DNA from: AC-69 sp036519575
GTDB lineage: Bacteria > Actinomycetota > UBA4738 > HRBIN12
Reading direction: 5' to 3'
DNA length: 52,271 nt
Assembly: GCA_036519575.1 (NCBI GenBank)
Contig: DATDKZ010000138.1
Coordinates: 1 to 52,271, forward strand
Position numbers and translations under genes: made by a program. Numbering within the stretch: position 1 is the first letter of the stretch; each line of letters opens with the position of its first letter. The notes beneath the pieces are model-generated. The model saw nothing but the letters and a program-made list of their open reading frames with translations. It was not told where the DNA came from and searched no databases. Below, one piece after another: positions 33,457 through 45,044 of this stretch.

Positions 33457-34146
33457 GTGGAGACCATCTGGAAGGCCGCGCTTGCCGAGTTCATCGGCTC
33501 CTTCGGGTACGTGTTCGCGGGCGCCGGCTCCGTGATCGTGGCCGGCCCCTACGGGAGCGGCCTGATCGGGGTGGCCCTGGCTACCGGGCTCGCCGTCGCG
33601 GTGATGGTGTCGGTGACCGCTCCCATCTCTGGCGGGCACGTGAACCCGGCCGTCACCGTCGGCGTGTGGGCCGCAGGCAAGATCGGATCGGGCAGGGCGC
33701 TGACGTACGTGGTGGCCCAGTTCGGTGGGGGGATCTTCGCCTGCCTCCTGCTCCGGTTCGTGGTCCCCCTGGCGGTGTGGAAAGCGGCGAACCTTGGGAC
33801 GCCGGTGCTCGCCACCGGGATCGACCAGGGCAAGGGCATCCTCATCGAGGCCCTCCTGGCCTTCTTCCTCGTGTTCACGTTCTTCGCCACCCTCCTCGAC
33901 GACCGAGGGCTCGTCCCACAGGCCGCCGGGCTGATGGTCGGGTCGGTGCTCGCCTTCGACATCCTGGTCGCCGGGCCGTTCACCGGGGGCGCCGTCAACC
34001 CGGTCCGTTCATTCGCCCCGGCCCTGGTCTCCGGGACCTGGAACGACTGGTGGGTGTACTGGGTGGGACCGGTCGCCGGCGGGGTGATCGGCGCGGTCCT
34101 CTACTGGTCGGCGTTCATGCGGGACCGTGAGCCTGCCGTCCCGTAG
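33457..34146 (+). CDS. Aquaporin / MIP-family channel with an NPV second motif
   Basis: 229 aa from GTG 33457 behind GAGGAGG; in-frame starts further upstream precede the promoter. Six transmembrane helices and two half-helices are visible. The first pore motif is NPA (GGHVNPAV, residues 63-65). The second is NPV followed by the selectivity Arg (GGAVNPVRSF, residues 181-184), where most bacterial water channels have NPA. Length and the short loops are closer to AqpZ than to GlpF. Water or small neutral solutes are likely substrates; the NPV change may alter selectivity. Confidence 0.9.
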   Translation: METIWKAALAEFIGSFGYVFAGAGSVIVAGPYGSGLIGVALATGLAVAVMVSVTAPISGGHVNPAVTVGVWAAGKIGSGRALTYVVAQFGGGIFACLLLRFVVPLAVWKAANLGTPVLATGIDQGKGILIEALLAFFLVFTFFATLLDDRGLVPQAAGLMVGSVLAFDILVAGPFTGGAVNPVRSFAPALVSGTWNDWWVYWVGPVAGGVIGAVLYWSAFMRDREPAVP

Positions 34147-34155
34147 CGAATCGAG

Positions 34156-34344
34156 CTACGGCTCGTACTTCGGCTTTGCGGTCGGTCCCCTCCATGGATA
34201 GCCCATGGTGTGCTGCCAGCAGTTGGGACCGGGATTGTAGATAGACAGTCGGGTACCGCAGACCGTGCAGTTTCGGACGGTGGACGGCGCGGCCGGCCGC
34301 GCAGTTGGCTGCTCGTCCTTGTGCTTGGGCGCCTGTTTGGCCAC
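34156..34344 (-). CDS. Small Cys-rich (zinc-binding) protein, 62 aa
   Basis: GTG 34344 is placed by a strong promoter ending 39 nt upstream and a GGAG site. The longer frame begins with TTG inside the promoter. The N-terminal half is charged and disordered-looking (AKQAPKHKDEQP). The C-terminal half has NCTVCGTRLSIYNPGPNCW followed by QHT, giving C-x2-C ... C-x2-H, a zinc-finger-like arrangement. I recall similar short actinobacterial proteins with the phrase CGTRLSxYNPGPNC, all uncharacterised. A transcription or translation accessory role is possible. Confidence 0.72.
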   Translation of the reverse strand: MAKQAPKHKDEQPTARPAAPSTVRNCTVCGTRLSIYNPGPNCWQHTMGYPWRGPTAKPKYEP

Positions 34345-34383
34345 TGGAAGCTCCGGGAACCGGTGGTCGATGGCTCGGGAGCC

Positions 34384-34412
34384 ATCATATTCGGGCCGCT
34401 CTCCGACGTCTA
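34384..34412 (-). promoter_or_regulatory. Near-consensus sigma-70 promoter TAGACG-17-TATGAT
   Basis: On the minus strand TAGACG (34412-34407) and TATGAT (34389-34384) are 17 nt apart. This is among the closest matches to the vegetative consensus in the window. It would drive the small Cys-rich gene with a ~33-nt leader. Confidence 0.65.
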
Positions 34413-34476
34413 CCCGACGCTTTCCATGCAACAGGCCTGGTGGTTGACCGAGGCCTCCCCGACCGGACCTCGGTCG

Positions 34477-35535
34477 CTACCCGACGGTCCAGGTGTCGCC
34501 CGAGTGCAACAGCGTTGCCAGGTCCCCCCGTCCCAGCCGCTCGGTGGCCAGCTCGATCTGCTTGTCCATGGCCTGACCGTAGACGGGTCGTTCGACCTCC
34601 CGGAACACACCGATGCACGTGGGCTCGGTGGGCCCGTGTGCCAAGTGGGCCAGCGCGAACGCGAGCGACGGACGGCCGTGCGCGTCGTGGACCACAATGC
34701 TGTCCGGGGCCACGTCGTCTACGCCGGCCAGGATCAGCCGACCGTTCTCCCCCACCGCCACGCACCGGTTGTCCTCGTCGAACATGATCGGCTTGCCGTG
34801 CTCCAGACGGATCTGGTTGTGGACCCCCTGCGGCTTGTCACGAAGGAGGTCGAACGCGCCGTCGTTGAACACGTTGCAGTTCTGATAGATCTCGACGAAC
34901 GCCGCTCCTCGGTGGGCCGCCGCCTGTCGCAAGATCTGCATCAGGTGCTGACGGTCGTTGTCTACCGTCCGGGCCACGAAGGTTGCCTCCGCTCCCAAGG
35001 CCAGAGCGATGGGGTTGAACGGATGGTCCACGGAGCCGAACGGCGTGGATTTCGTGACCTTGCCCTCCTCGCTCGTGGGCGAGTACTGGCCCTTGGTCAG
35101 GCCGTAGATCTGGTTGTTGAACAGCAGGATCTTCATGTTCACGTTGCGCCGGAGGGCGTGGATCAGGTGGTTGCCCCCGATCGACAGACCGTCCCCGTCA
35201 CCGGTGACGACCCACACGTCGAGGTCCGGACGGGCGGTGGCGATCCCCGTGGCCAATGCCGGTGCCCGGCCATGGATCCCGTGCACCCCGTACGTGTCCA
35301 TGTAATACGTGAACCGTCCGGAGCACCCGATGCCCGACACGAAGACGGTGTTGTCGGGCGTGATCCCGAGCTCCGGCATGAACGCCTGGACCGTGGCCAG
35401 GATGGCGTAATCGCCGCACCCCGGGCACCACCGGACCTCCTGATCGCTGGTGAAGTCCTTCTTGGTCAGGGTCCTCACGGGGCGCTGACCGTTCCCGCCG
35501 TTGCCGCCGGCTTGCTCGTGCTCGACCTCGCTCAT
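34477..35535 (-). CDS. korB: 2-oxoacid:ferredoxin oxidoreductase, beta subunit (KorB)
   Basis: 352 aa, ATG overlapping the korA stop (ATGA). TPP/Mg binding is shown by GDGDGLSIGGNHLIHA and NNQIYGLTKGQYSPTS, and an Fe-S/TPP-associated motif WCPGCGDYAIL is near the N-terminus. With KorA it oxidises a 2-oxoacid (2-oxoglutarate most often for this two-subunit type) to the acyl-CoA, reducing ferredoxin, in the cytosol. It lacks the separate delta ferredoxin subunit of archaeal enzymes. In mycobacteria the equivalent KorAB replaces or supplements 2-oxoglutarate dehydrogenase. Confidence 0.95.
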   Translation of the reverse strand: MSEVEHEQAGGNGGNGQRPVRTLTKKDFTSDQEVRWCPGCGDYAILATVQAFMPELGITPDNTVFVSGIGCSGRFTYYMDTYGVHGIHGRAPALATGIATARPDLDVWVVTGDGDGLSIGGNHLIHALRRNVNMKILLFNNQIYGLTKGQYSPTSEEGKVTKSTPFGSVDHPFNPIALALGAEATFVARTVDNDRQHLMQILRQAAAHRGAAFVEIYQNCNVFNDGAFDLLRDKPQGVHNQIRLEHGKPIMFDEDNRCVAVGENGRLILAGVDDVAPDSIVVHDAHGRPSLAFALAHLAHGPTEPTCIGVFREVERPVYGQAMDKQIELATERLGRGDLATLLHSGDTWTVG

Positions 35536-37373
35536 TCCGCCATCACCTTCAGGATCTCCTGCTCCAGGTCCTCCACGAAGATCGGGAGCCCCTGCACCTT
35601 CGTGAAGCTCTGCGCGTCCACCAGGAACCGGCCTCGGATGAGGAGGGCGAGCTGTCCAGAGTTCATCTCGGGGATCAACACCTTGGGATAGCGCCGGACC
35701 ACCTCGGCGATGTTTGACGGGAACGGATTGAGGTGGACCAGGTGGGCCGTGGCCACCTTCTTCCCTTGATCGCGGACCCGGCGGGCGGCCGCCCTGATGG
35801 TCCCCCAGGTCGAGCCCCACCCGAGCACCAGGAGCTTCGCGTCACCGTCGGGATCGTCCTCCGAAAGCGGCGGGATGTCCTTGGCGATCCCCGCCACCTT
35901 GGCCGCTCGCAGCTCGGTCATCAGCTCGTGGTTCTCCGGTTCGTAGCTGATGTCGCCGGTCCCGTCCTCCTTCTCCAGGCCGCCGATCCGATGGCGAAGG
36001 CCCGGCGTCCCGGGGATGGCCCACGGCCGGGCCAGGTTCTCGTCGCGGAGGTACGGCAGGAACTCGGTCCCCGCGTTCGGCCCCGTGGCGAACCCCGGGT
36101 CGATCGTGGGAAGCGTATCGGCATCGGGGATGAGCCACGGCTCGGAAGAGTTGGAGAGGGATGTGTCCGAGAGCAGGATCACCGGCGTCCGGTACTTCAC
36201 CGCGATCCGGACCGCTTCGATGGCCGCGTCGAAGCAGTTGGACGGCGAGGAGCAGGCCACGATGGGCATCGGCGACTCGCCGTGTCGTCCGTACATGGCC
36301 TGGAGCAGGTCGGCGGCCTCGGTTTTCGTCGGCATCCCCGTCGATGGCCCGGCCCGCTGGACGTCCACGATCACCATGGGGAGCTCCAGGGTCACGGCCA
36401 GGCCGAGGGTCTCGGCCTTCAGGTCCATCCCCGGGCCCGAGGTTCCGGTCACCCCCAGCTGCCCCACGAATGCCGCCCCCAGCGCCACGTTCGCCGCCGC
36501 GATCTCGTCCTCGGCCTGGAGCGTCCGCACGCCGAAGTTCTTCAGCCGCGACAGCTCGTGCAGCAGCTCCGAGGCCGGCGTGATCGGGTAGCTCGCGTAG
36601 AACAGCGACAGCCCGCTCCGCTGGCTCGCCGCAACCAGGCCGAGCGCCAGCGCCTGCGCCCCGGAGATGTTCCGATACGTGCCCGGCCTGGCCGGAGCCG
36701 GCTTCACCTGGTAGGAGTGGGCGAACAGCTCGGTGGTCTCGCCGAAGTTGTATCCGGCCTTGAACGCCGCGACGTTCGCGTCGTAGACCTGCGGCTTGTC
36801 GCCGAATTTCTTGTGCAGCCAGTTCAGCGTTACGTCGACGGGCCGGCCGTACATCCATGACACGAGGCCCAGGGCGAACATGTTCTTCGACCGCTCGGCC
36901 TCCTTTCGGGTCAGGCCGAGCTCCTCGACGGCCCGCACGGTGATCGAGGTCATCGGGACCTTGTAGACCTGGTAGCCCTCGAGGGTGCCGTCCTCCAGGG
37001 GGTTGGAGGAGAACCCGGCCTTCTCCACGTTCCGCTGGACGAAGGCGTCCTCGTTGACGATGACGGTCCCGCCCTTCTGGAGCAGGTGCAGGTCTGCCTT
37101 CAGGGCCGCCGGATTCATGGCCACCAGGACGTTCGGGTGGTCGCCCGGGGTGGTGATGTCCTCGGAGGCGAACTGGATCTGGAAGGCGGAGACCCCGTGG
37201 ACCGTACCGGCAGGGGCCCGGATCTCGGCGGGAAAGTCCGGGAGGGTCGCCAGGTCGTTCCCCAGGACAGCAGTGGCATTGGTAAACCGGTCGCCCGTCA
37301 ATTGCATGCCGTCACCCGAGTCACCTGCGAACCGGATGACGACCCGGTCTTTCTCTTCGACTTCCTTCGGCAT
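35532..37373 (-). CDS. korA: 2-oxoacid:ferredoxin oxidoreductase, gamma-alpha fused subunit (KorA)
   Basis: 613 aa from ATG 37373; ATG 37427 would lie upstream of the likely transcription start. The N-terminal gamma domain (RVVIRFAGDSGDGMQLTGD to about residue 190) is fused to the pyrimidine-binding alpha domain (FYASYPITPASELLHELS, GTSGPGMDLKAETLGLA, VQRAGPSTGMPTKTEAADL). This is the standard actinobacterial fused arrangement. Only a weak ribosome site (GGCAGG) precedes the chosen ATG, and a GC palindrome sits in the leader. It provides low-potential ferredoxin electrons that other Fe-S enzymes could use. Confidence 0.95.
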   Translation of the reverse strand: MPKEVEEKDRVVIRFAGDSGDGMQLTGDRFTNATAVLGNDLATLPDFPAEIRAPAGTVHGVSAFQIQFASEDITTPGDHPNVLVAMNPAALKADLHLLQKGGTVIVNEDAFVQRNVEKAGFSSNPLEDGTLEGYQVYKVPMTSITVRAVEELGLTRKEAERSKNMFALGLVSWMYGRPVDVTLNWLHKKFGDKPQVYDANVAAFKAGYNFGETTELFAHSYQVKPAPARPGTYRNISGAQALALGLVAASQRSGLSLFYASYPITPASELLHELSRLKNFGVRTLQAEDEIAAANVALGAAFVGQLGVTGTSGPGMDLKAETLGLAVTLELPMVIVDVQRAGPSTGMPTKTEAADLLQAMYGRHGESPMPIVACSSPSNCFDAAIEAVRIAVKYRTPVILLSDTSLSNSSEPWLIPDADTLPTIDPGFATGPNAGTEFLPYLRDENLARPWAIPGTPGLRHRIGGLEKEDGTGDISYEPENHELMTELRAAKVAGIAKDIPPLSEDDPDGDAKLLVLGWGSTWGTIRAAARRVRDQGKKVATAHLVHLNPFPSNIAEVVRRYPKVLIPEMNSGQLALLIRGRFLVDAQSFTKVQGLPIFVEDLEQEILKVMAE

Positions 37374-37383
37374 CCTGCCCCAG

Positions 37384-37397
37384 CCGGGCGCGCCCGG
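37384..37397. promoter_or_regulatory. 14-bp palindrome CCGGGCGCGCCCGG in the korA leader
   Basis: The perfect palindrome lies between the candidate -10 TACGCT (37430-37435, minus strand) and korA ATG 37373. It could form a hairpin next to the weak ribosome site or serve as an operator. Confidence 0.3.
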
Positions 37398-37559
37398 CCG
37401 CCTCCTCAGGGTTTCGGGGATTCGCATCTAGCGTAGCGCGCGGAGGCCGAACCAACAGCCACACCTCGGCCCTTCGTGCTCCTGCCGTTCATCTCGCGCC
37501 GGACGCGCTAGGCTCCCGGAGCCCGATTGGGTCGCCCACCGGACATCAGGAGGACCTCC

Positions 37560-38588
37560 ATGGCATACAAGCGCATCGCCCTGGCGACCGACGGCTCGGC
37601 CTTCGCCGAGAGCGCCGAGCACGTGGCCGCGACGCTGGCCCGGGCGACGAAGGCCAAGGAGCTGCTGATCGTCCACACGTACGCGCGTCCGGACCGGGCT
37701 CAGGCTGCCGTCGAGCGGGCCGAGGCCGCAGCCAGGGCCGAGGGGCTGGAGCCCGAGGTGGTCCTCCGTGACGGGGTGCCCGCCGAGGACATCGTGGAGG
37801 TGGCTGACGTACGGGAGGCGGACCTGATCGTCCTGGGCAGCAGGGGGCTCTCCCTGGGGGCGCAGATCATCGGCACCGTGGCCGCCAAGGTGTCCCGCCA
37901 CGCGCCGTGCGACGTCCTCCTGGTTCGGGAGCGACCGGTCGGGCAGCGGGTGGAAGGGGCCATGCCCTATGCGAGGATGCTCCTGGCCACCGACGGCTCC
38001 TCCACGGCAGATCGGGCCGCCAGGAAGGGCTATGCGCTGGCCACCCGGCTCGGGGCGTCGGTGACGTTGGCGTTCGTGGGGCATCCGAAGACCGGCGAGC
38101 TGATCCTGAAGGACACCGCGGCCACGATCGGCCAGGGCGCCGCGCCGGCGGCGATGCTGATCCTCCAGGGAGACCCGGCCGAGGCCATCATGGAAGCGGC
38201 CGCACGTGAGGGCTTGGACCTCATCGTGGTGGGCAACCGGGGGCTGGCCGGCGCCAAGGGCCTCTTCCTGGCGTCGGTCCCCAAGAAGATCTCGGAATAC
38301 GCCCCCTGCGACGTGCTGATCGCGCGCACGGTGGCCCAGAGCCTCTCGGAGATCGGCAAGGGCGAAGGGGGGATCGTTGCCACCGGAGACCACAAGGTGG
38401 CCGTGTACCGAGACGAGAAGGGCGTCGTGCACGCGGTCTCGGCCAAGTGCACCCACATGGGGTGCACCGTGAAGTGGAACCCCTCGCAGAAGACCTGGGA
38501 CTGCCCGTGTCACGGGTCGCGGTACTCGCCCTTCGGCCAGGTGGTGAACGGGCCCGCCGCCAAGCCGCTCGAGCCCACTGACCTGTAA
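37560..38588 (+). CDS. Tandem universal-stress-protein domains fused to a C-terminal Rieske [2Fe-2S] domain
   Basis: 342 aa from ATG 37560 behind AGGAGG. Residues 3-124 form USP domain 1 (RIALATDGSAFAE; VLGSRGLSLGAQIIGTV, one residue shorter than the usual ATP loop). Residues 136-256 form USP domain 2 (LLATDGSS; VVGNRGLAGAKGLFLASV, with Ala for the last Gly). Residues ~268-342 are a complete Rieske domain with ligands Cys297-x-His299 and Cys315-x2-His318 and the disulfide pair Cys302/Cys317. This Rieske sequence resembles the type usually found at the end of FAD-dependent oxidoreductases. The protein has no signal peptide or TM helix, so it is cytosolic. A redox-sensing stress protein is a reasonable inference. 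Confidence 0.93.
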   Translation: MAYKRIALATDGSAFAESAEHVAATLARATKAKELLIVHTYARPDRAQAAVERAEAAARAEGLEPEVVLRDGVPAEDIVEVADVREADLIVLGSRGLSLGAQIIGTVAAKVSRHAPCDVLLVRERPVGQRVEGAMPYARMLLATDGSSTADRAARKGYALATRLGASVTLAFVGHPKTGELILKDTAATIGQGAAPAAMLILQGDPAEAIMEAAAREGLDLIVVGNRGLAGAKGLFLASVPKKISEYAPCDVLIARTVAQSLSEIGKGEGGIVATGDHKVAVYRDEKGVVHAVSAKCTHMGCTVKWNPSQKTWDCPCHGSRYSPFGQVVNGPAAKPLEPTDL

Positions 38589-38600
38589 CCCCGTCGGGCG

Positions 38601-39083
38601 TCAGAACGGCTTGAAGATCATCAGGTAGGCGATGAACACGAGTGCGGCGAAGCCGAATGCCGCGCTCCCCAACGAGAGCCTCGAACGCAGCATGGCCTCG
38701 AGCTCCTCGTCGCTCCGCCGGGGAACACCCGACGGCCGGATCTCGACCGCCTCCTTCAGCCGCTGATAGTAGGGCCGGGCCACGATCGACATCTCCGCGC
38801 TGACGGCCACCAGGATGCCGATGGAGACCCAGAACCAGCCCTGATGGGTGTAGATCCCGCTCTGCACGCCGGCGACGATGCCGAACACGGTGAGCCAGGC
38901 GAGCGAGACGTACATCCCCCGAACCGACGAACCCGAGAACTGCAGGAGCTCGGCGATCCTCGTCCGATCGCGCTCCGTTCGGAGCCGGAGGGCGACGATC
39001 ATCGACACGCCGTGGTACATGACGAACGCGAGCACGCCGAGGACGTGAAGCAGCTTCCACCAGTTGTACGCGATCGCCAACAT
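38601..39083 (-). CDS. Four-helix integral membrane protein (DUF2269/CopD-like appearance)
   Basis: 160 aa, ATG overlapping the upstream stop (TGATG). Four hydrophobic helices: ~10-32 (with His residues in KLLHVLGV and MYHGVSM), ~56-77, ~83-101 and ~138-158. The paired His residues at the start of helix 1 and the overall layout recall small DUF2269/CopD-like membrane proteins, some of which bind haem, but the match is by eye only. It is coupled to the cyclic-nucleotide-binding protein, suggesting that the latter influences this membrane protein. Confidence 0.7.
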   Translation of the reverse strand: MLAIAYNWWKLLHVLGVLAFVMYHGVSMIVALRLRTERDRTRIAELLQFSGSSVRGMYVSLAWLTVFGIVAGVQSGIYTHQGWFWVSIGILVAVSAEMSIVARPYYQRLKEAVEIRPSGVPRRSDEELEAMLRSRLSLGSAAFGFAALVFIAYLMIFKPF

Positions 39084-39607
39084 CAGTCGGCGGGTGGCCG
39101 CTCGGCCTGACGAAGCCGGCCGGCCAGGACCGAGAGCATCCTGGCGGAGACGCCGGGCTCCTCGGCGACCAGTCGGTCGAACGCCCGCTTGAAGATCCGG
39201 ATGCACAGCATGGGGGTCGAGGCCACGACCGATGCCGTGCGCTCCCCGCCGTCGAGCAGCGCCAGCTCACCGAAGAAATCGCCCGGGCCGAGCGTGGTCA
39301 ACGTTCGCTTCCCCCTGGTCACCCGGGCGTTCCCCTCGACGATCGCGAAGAAGGCTCCTCCCCGCATCCCCTCGATCACGATCGCCTCTCCTGGCTGGAA
39401 CTCCACCTGGTCGGCCCGCTCGGCCAGAGCGCGCAGGTGACGACGGGACAGCCCGGCGAACAGCGGGACCCGGGTCAAGAGGGCCAAGCCCCGCTTCCCC
39501 AGTGGTCGGTCGGATCGGGCATGACCCGACGCAGGTCGTGACGGCGCCCCGGAGGACGAGACGGAGGGCGGCACCAGTCCGGCCAGCGAATCGAGCGCGT
39601 CCTTCAT
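39083..39607 (-). CDS. Cyclic-nucleotide-binding domain protein without DNA-binding domain
   Basis: 174 aa, ATG 39607 behind GGAGGGAGG. After a ~40-residue Ser/Pro/Arg-rich N-terminus, residues ~48-165 form a CRP-type beta-roll. The phosphate-binding cassette FFGELALLDGGERTASV contains Glu114 and Arg123, the residues that contact cAMP in functional binders. The C-terminal helix-turn-helix of CRP/FNR regulators is missing. The gene overlaps the four-helix membrane protein gene, so it may gate or regulate that partner. A TAGGCT -10 at 39638-39643 (minus strand) gives a ~24-nt leader. Confidence 0.85.
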   Translation of the reverse strand: MKDALDSLAGLVPPSVSSSGAPSRPASGHARSDRPLGKRGLALLTRVPLFAGLSRRHLRALAERADQVEFQPGEAIVIEGMRGGAFFAIVEGNARVTRGKRTLTTLGPGDFFGELALLDGGERTASVVASTPMLCIRIFKRAFDRLVAEEPGVSARMLSVLAGRLRQAERPPAD

Positions 39608-39714
39608 CGGCCTCCCTCCGCTCCCGGTCGAGCCGCGAGCCTATCGCAGGCGCCGAGGCATCGGGACGGGACCGGCCGTCGGGATCGCTCTGACTCAGGG
39701 TCACAGAGCTGCGC

Positions 39715-39720
39715 TAGCAT
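39715..39720 (+). promoter_or_regulatory. metH: -10 element TAGCAT, leaderless metH promoter
   Basis: TAGCAT ends 6 nt before ATG 39727. CTGACT at 39690-39695 (19-nt spacing) is a possible -35. There is no room for a leader riboswitch. Confidence 0.6.
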
Positions 39721-39726
39721 TGCTCG

Positions 39727-43389
<3,663 letters not shown>

Positions 43390-43411
43390 CCTCCGCCCCG
43401 ACGACGGCTGG

Positions 43412-43417
43412 TACCGT
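43412..43417 (+). promoter_or_regulatory. -10 element TACCGT, leaderless aminotransferase promoter
   Basis: TACCGT ends 7 nt before ATG 43425 and decides the start. The open frame extends 127 codons upstream, inside metH. Confidence 0.55.
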
Positions 43418-43424
43418 GGCGGCC

Positions 43425-44678
43425 ATGAGCCGGTTCTGGCATTCCTTCGCCGACATGTCCGCGATCCAGGAGGGCGGCGAGCTCGTCCTGGATCGTGGTG
43501 ATGGCGTGCACGTCTGGGACGAGGACGGCCGGAGGTACATCGATGCCACCGCCGGCCTGTGGTACTGCAACGTGGGGTTCGGCCGGGCCGAGATCGCCGA
43601 TGCCGCCGCCGCCCAGCTCCGCCGGCTGTCCGCCTACTCGACATTCGGTGACGTGTCGAACCGACCAGCCATCGAGCTGGCCGAGCGGGTGGCGGACCTG
43701 TCGCCCGACCCCGACGACAAGGTGTTCTTCACGAGCGGCGGCTCGGACTCGATCGACACGGCGGCGAAGATGGCCCGCCGGTACTGGCAGCTCCTGGGTC
43801 AGACCGACCGGACGATGTTCATCACGCGAGAGAACGCCTACCACGGCATGCACGTCGCCGGGACCAGCCTGGCCGGCATCGGGGCCAACGCATCCGGGTA
43901 CGGCACGCTCGTGGCCGACGTGGCGAGGGTCGCGTGGGATTCAGCGGATGCCCTGCGCGACGCCATCGATGCCGCAACGCCGGAGCGGGTCGCGGCGTTC
44001 TTCTGTGAACCTGTCATCGGGGCCGGGGGCGTGTTCGCGCCCCCGGAGGGCTACCTCGAAGGGGTCCGGTCGATCTGCCGCCAGGCGGGTGTCCTGTTCG
44101 TGGCCGACGAGGTAATCACCGGTTTCGGGCGGACGGGCGATTGGTTCGCCAGCAACCGGTGGGACCTCCAACCCGACCTCATCACATGCGCCAAGGGCAT
44201 CACGAGCGGCTACCTGCCGATGGGCGCCGTCGTCGCGTCGCCTCGTGTGGCCGAGCCGTTCTGGAACGGGGCGGCCGGGCTGTGGCGACACGGGTACACC
44301 TATTCCGGCCACGCCACGGTGGCCGCCGCGGCCATGGCCAATCTCGACATCCTCGAGCGTGAGGCGCTTCCCAAACGAGCGCTGGAGCTGGAAGGCGACC
44401 TGGCCGATGCGCTGACGCCGCTTGCGGCTCACCCGATGGTCGACGAGGTCCGGGCCGGCACCGGCGTGCTCGCGGCCGTCCAACTGTCAACGCAGGCCAT
44501 CCGCCAGGACCCAACGCTCCCCGCCCGGGCCGTTCGAGCGTGCCGGGATGCCGGCGTCATGACCAGGACGCTCGCGACGGGAGGCCTGCAGGTCTCGCCG
44601 GCGCTGGTGATCGATCGGGCCGAACTCGGTGAGCTCCGCGACGGCTTCGGCGCCGCGCTGGACGCCCTAGTGGAATGA
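43425..44678 (+). CDS. Class III (omega-type) PLP aminotransferase
   Basis: 417 aa from ATG 43425 (MSRFWHSFADMSAIQ). Class III features are GLWYCNVGFGR, FFTSGGSDSIDTAAKMAR, a YHGMHVAGTSL segment, the VADEVITGFGRTGDWFAS cofactor-Asp block, the PLP Lys in TCAKGITSGYLPMGAV, and GYTYSGHATVAAAA. Such enzymes move amino groups from omega-amino acids, polyamines or beta-alanine to 2-oxoacids. The exact substrate is not clear from sequence. The gene follows metH by 35 nt but has its own promoter, and its end overlaps the convergent Fe-S carrier gene by 12 bp. Confidence 0.92.
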   Translation: MSRFWHSFADMSAIQEGGELVLDRGDGVHVWDEDGRRYIDATAGLWYCNVGFGRAEIADAAAAQLRRLSAYSTFGDVSNRPAIELAERVADLSPDPDDKVFFTSGGSDSIDTAAKMARRYWQLLGQTDRTMFITRENAYHGMHVAGTSLAGIGANASGYGTLVADVARVAWDSADALRDAIDAATPERVAAFFCEPVIGAGGVFAPPEGYLEGVRSICRQAGVLFVADEVITGFGRTGDWFASNRWDLQPDLITCAKGITSGYLPMGAVVASPRVAEPFWNGAAGLWRHGYTYSGHATVAAAAMANLDILEREALPKRALELEGDLADALTPLAAHPMVDEVRAGTGVLAAVQLSTQAIRQDPTLPARAVRACRDAGVMTRTLATGGLQVSPALVIDRAELGELRDGFGAALDALVE

Positions 44679-44987
44679 GTGGCCGCAGGCGCACGAGCTC
44701 TGCGCGGCCGGGTTGTCGATGGTGAAGCCCGATGCCTCCAGGCTGTCGACGAAGTCGATCGTGGCCTGGGTCAGGTAGGGGACGCTCATCTTGTCCACGA
44801 CCAGCGTGACCCCGAACTGGTCGGCGGTGACGTCCTTCTCCGAGACCTGGTCGTCGAGGTACATCGCGTAGCGGAGCCCCGAGCAACCACCGGGCTGTAC
44901 GGCCACGCGGAGCGAGATGTCCGCCCGGCCCTCCTCCTGGAGAAGCTCCTTCACCTTGCCGGCTGCGTTCTGGGTCAGCTGGATCAT
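44667..44987 (-). CDS. A-type iron-sulfur carrier (HesB/IscA/ErpA family)
   Basis: 106 aa, ATG behind GGAGG. The three cluster Cys are in GGCSGLRY and the C-terminal CACGHSFH, and MIQLTQNAAGKVKELL is the usual N-terminus. A-type carriers deliver [2Fe-2S]/[4Fe-4S] clusters to apo-enzymes, and this window encodes several clients. A TAGAAT -10 at 45047-45052 (minus strand), overlapping the stop of ybaK, predicts a ~53-nt leader; read-through from ybaK is also possible. Confidence 0.95.
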   Translation of the reverse strand: MIQLTQNAAGKVKELLQEEGRADISLRVAVQPGGCSGLRYAMYLDDQVSEKDVTADQFGVTLVVDKMSVPYLTQATIDFVDSLEASGFTIDNPAAQSSCACGHSFH

Positions 44988-45044
44988 CGGTCCTCCGGTC
45001 GGTCCTGCTTCAGTGCTGCCTGGGTGATAGGTGGCGTTGCCCGT

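Noticed and set aside
39608..39726. Cobalamin or SAM riboswitch upstream of metH
   Set aside because: The -10 lies 6 nt before the ATG, leaving no leader, and the 119-bp gap also holds the divergent promoter of the cyclic-nucleotide-binding gene. No riboswitch core motifs were seen.
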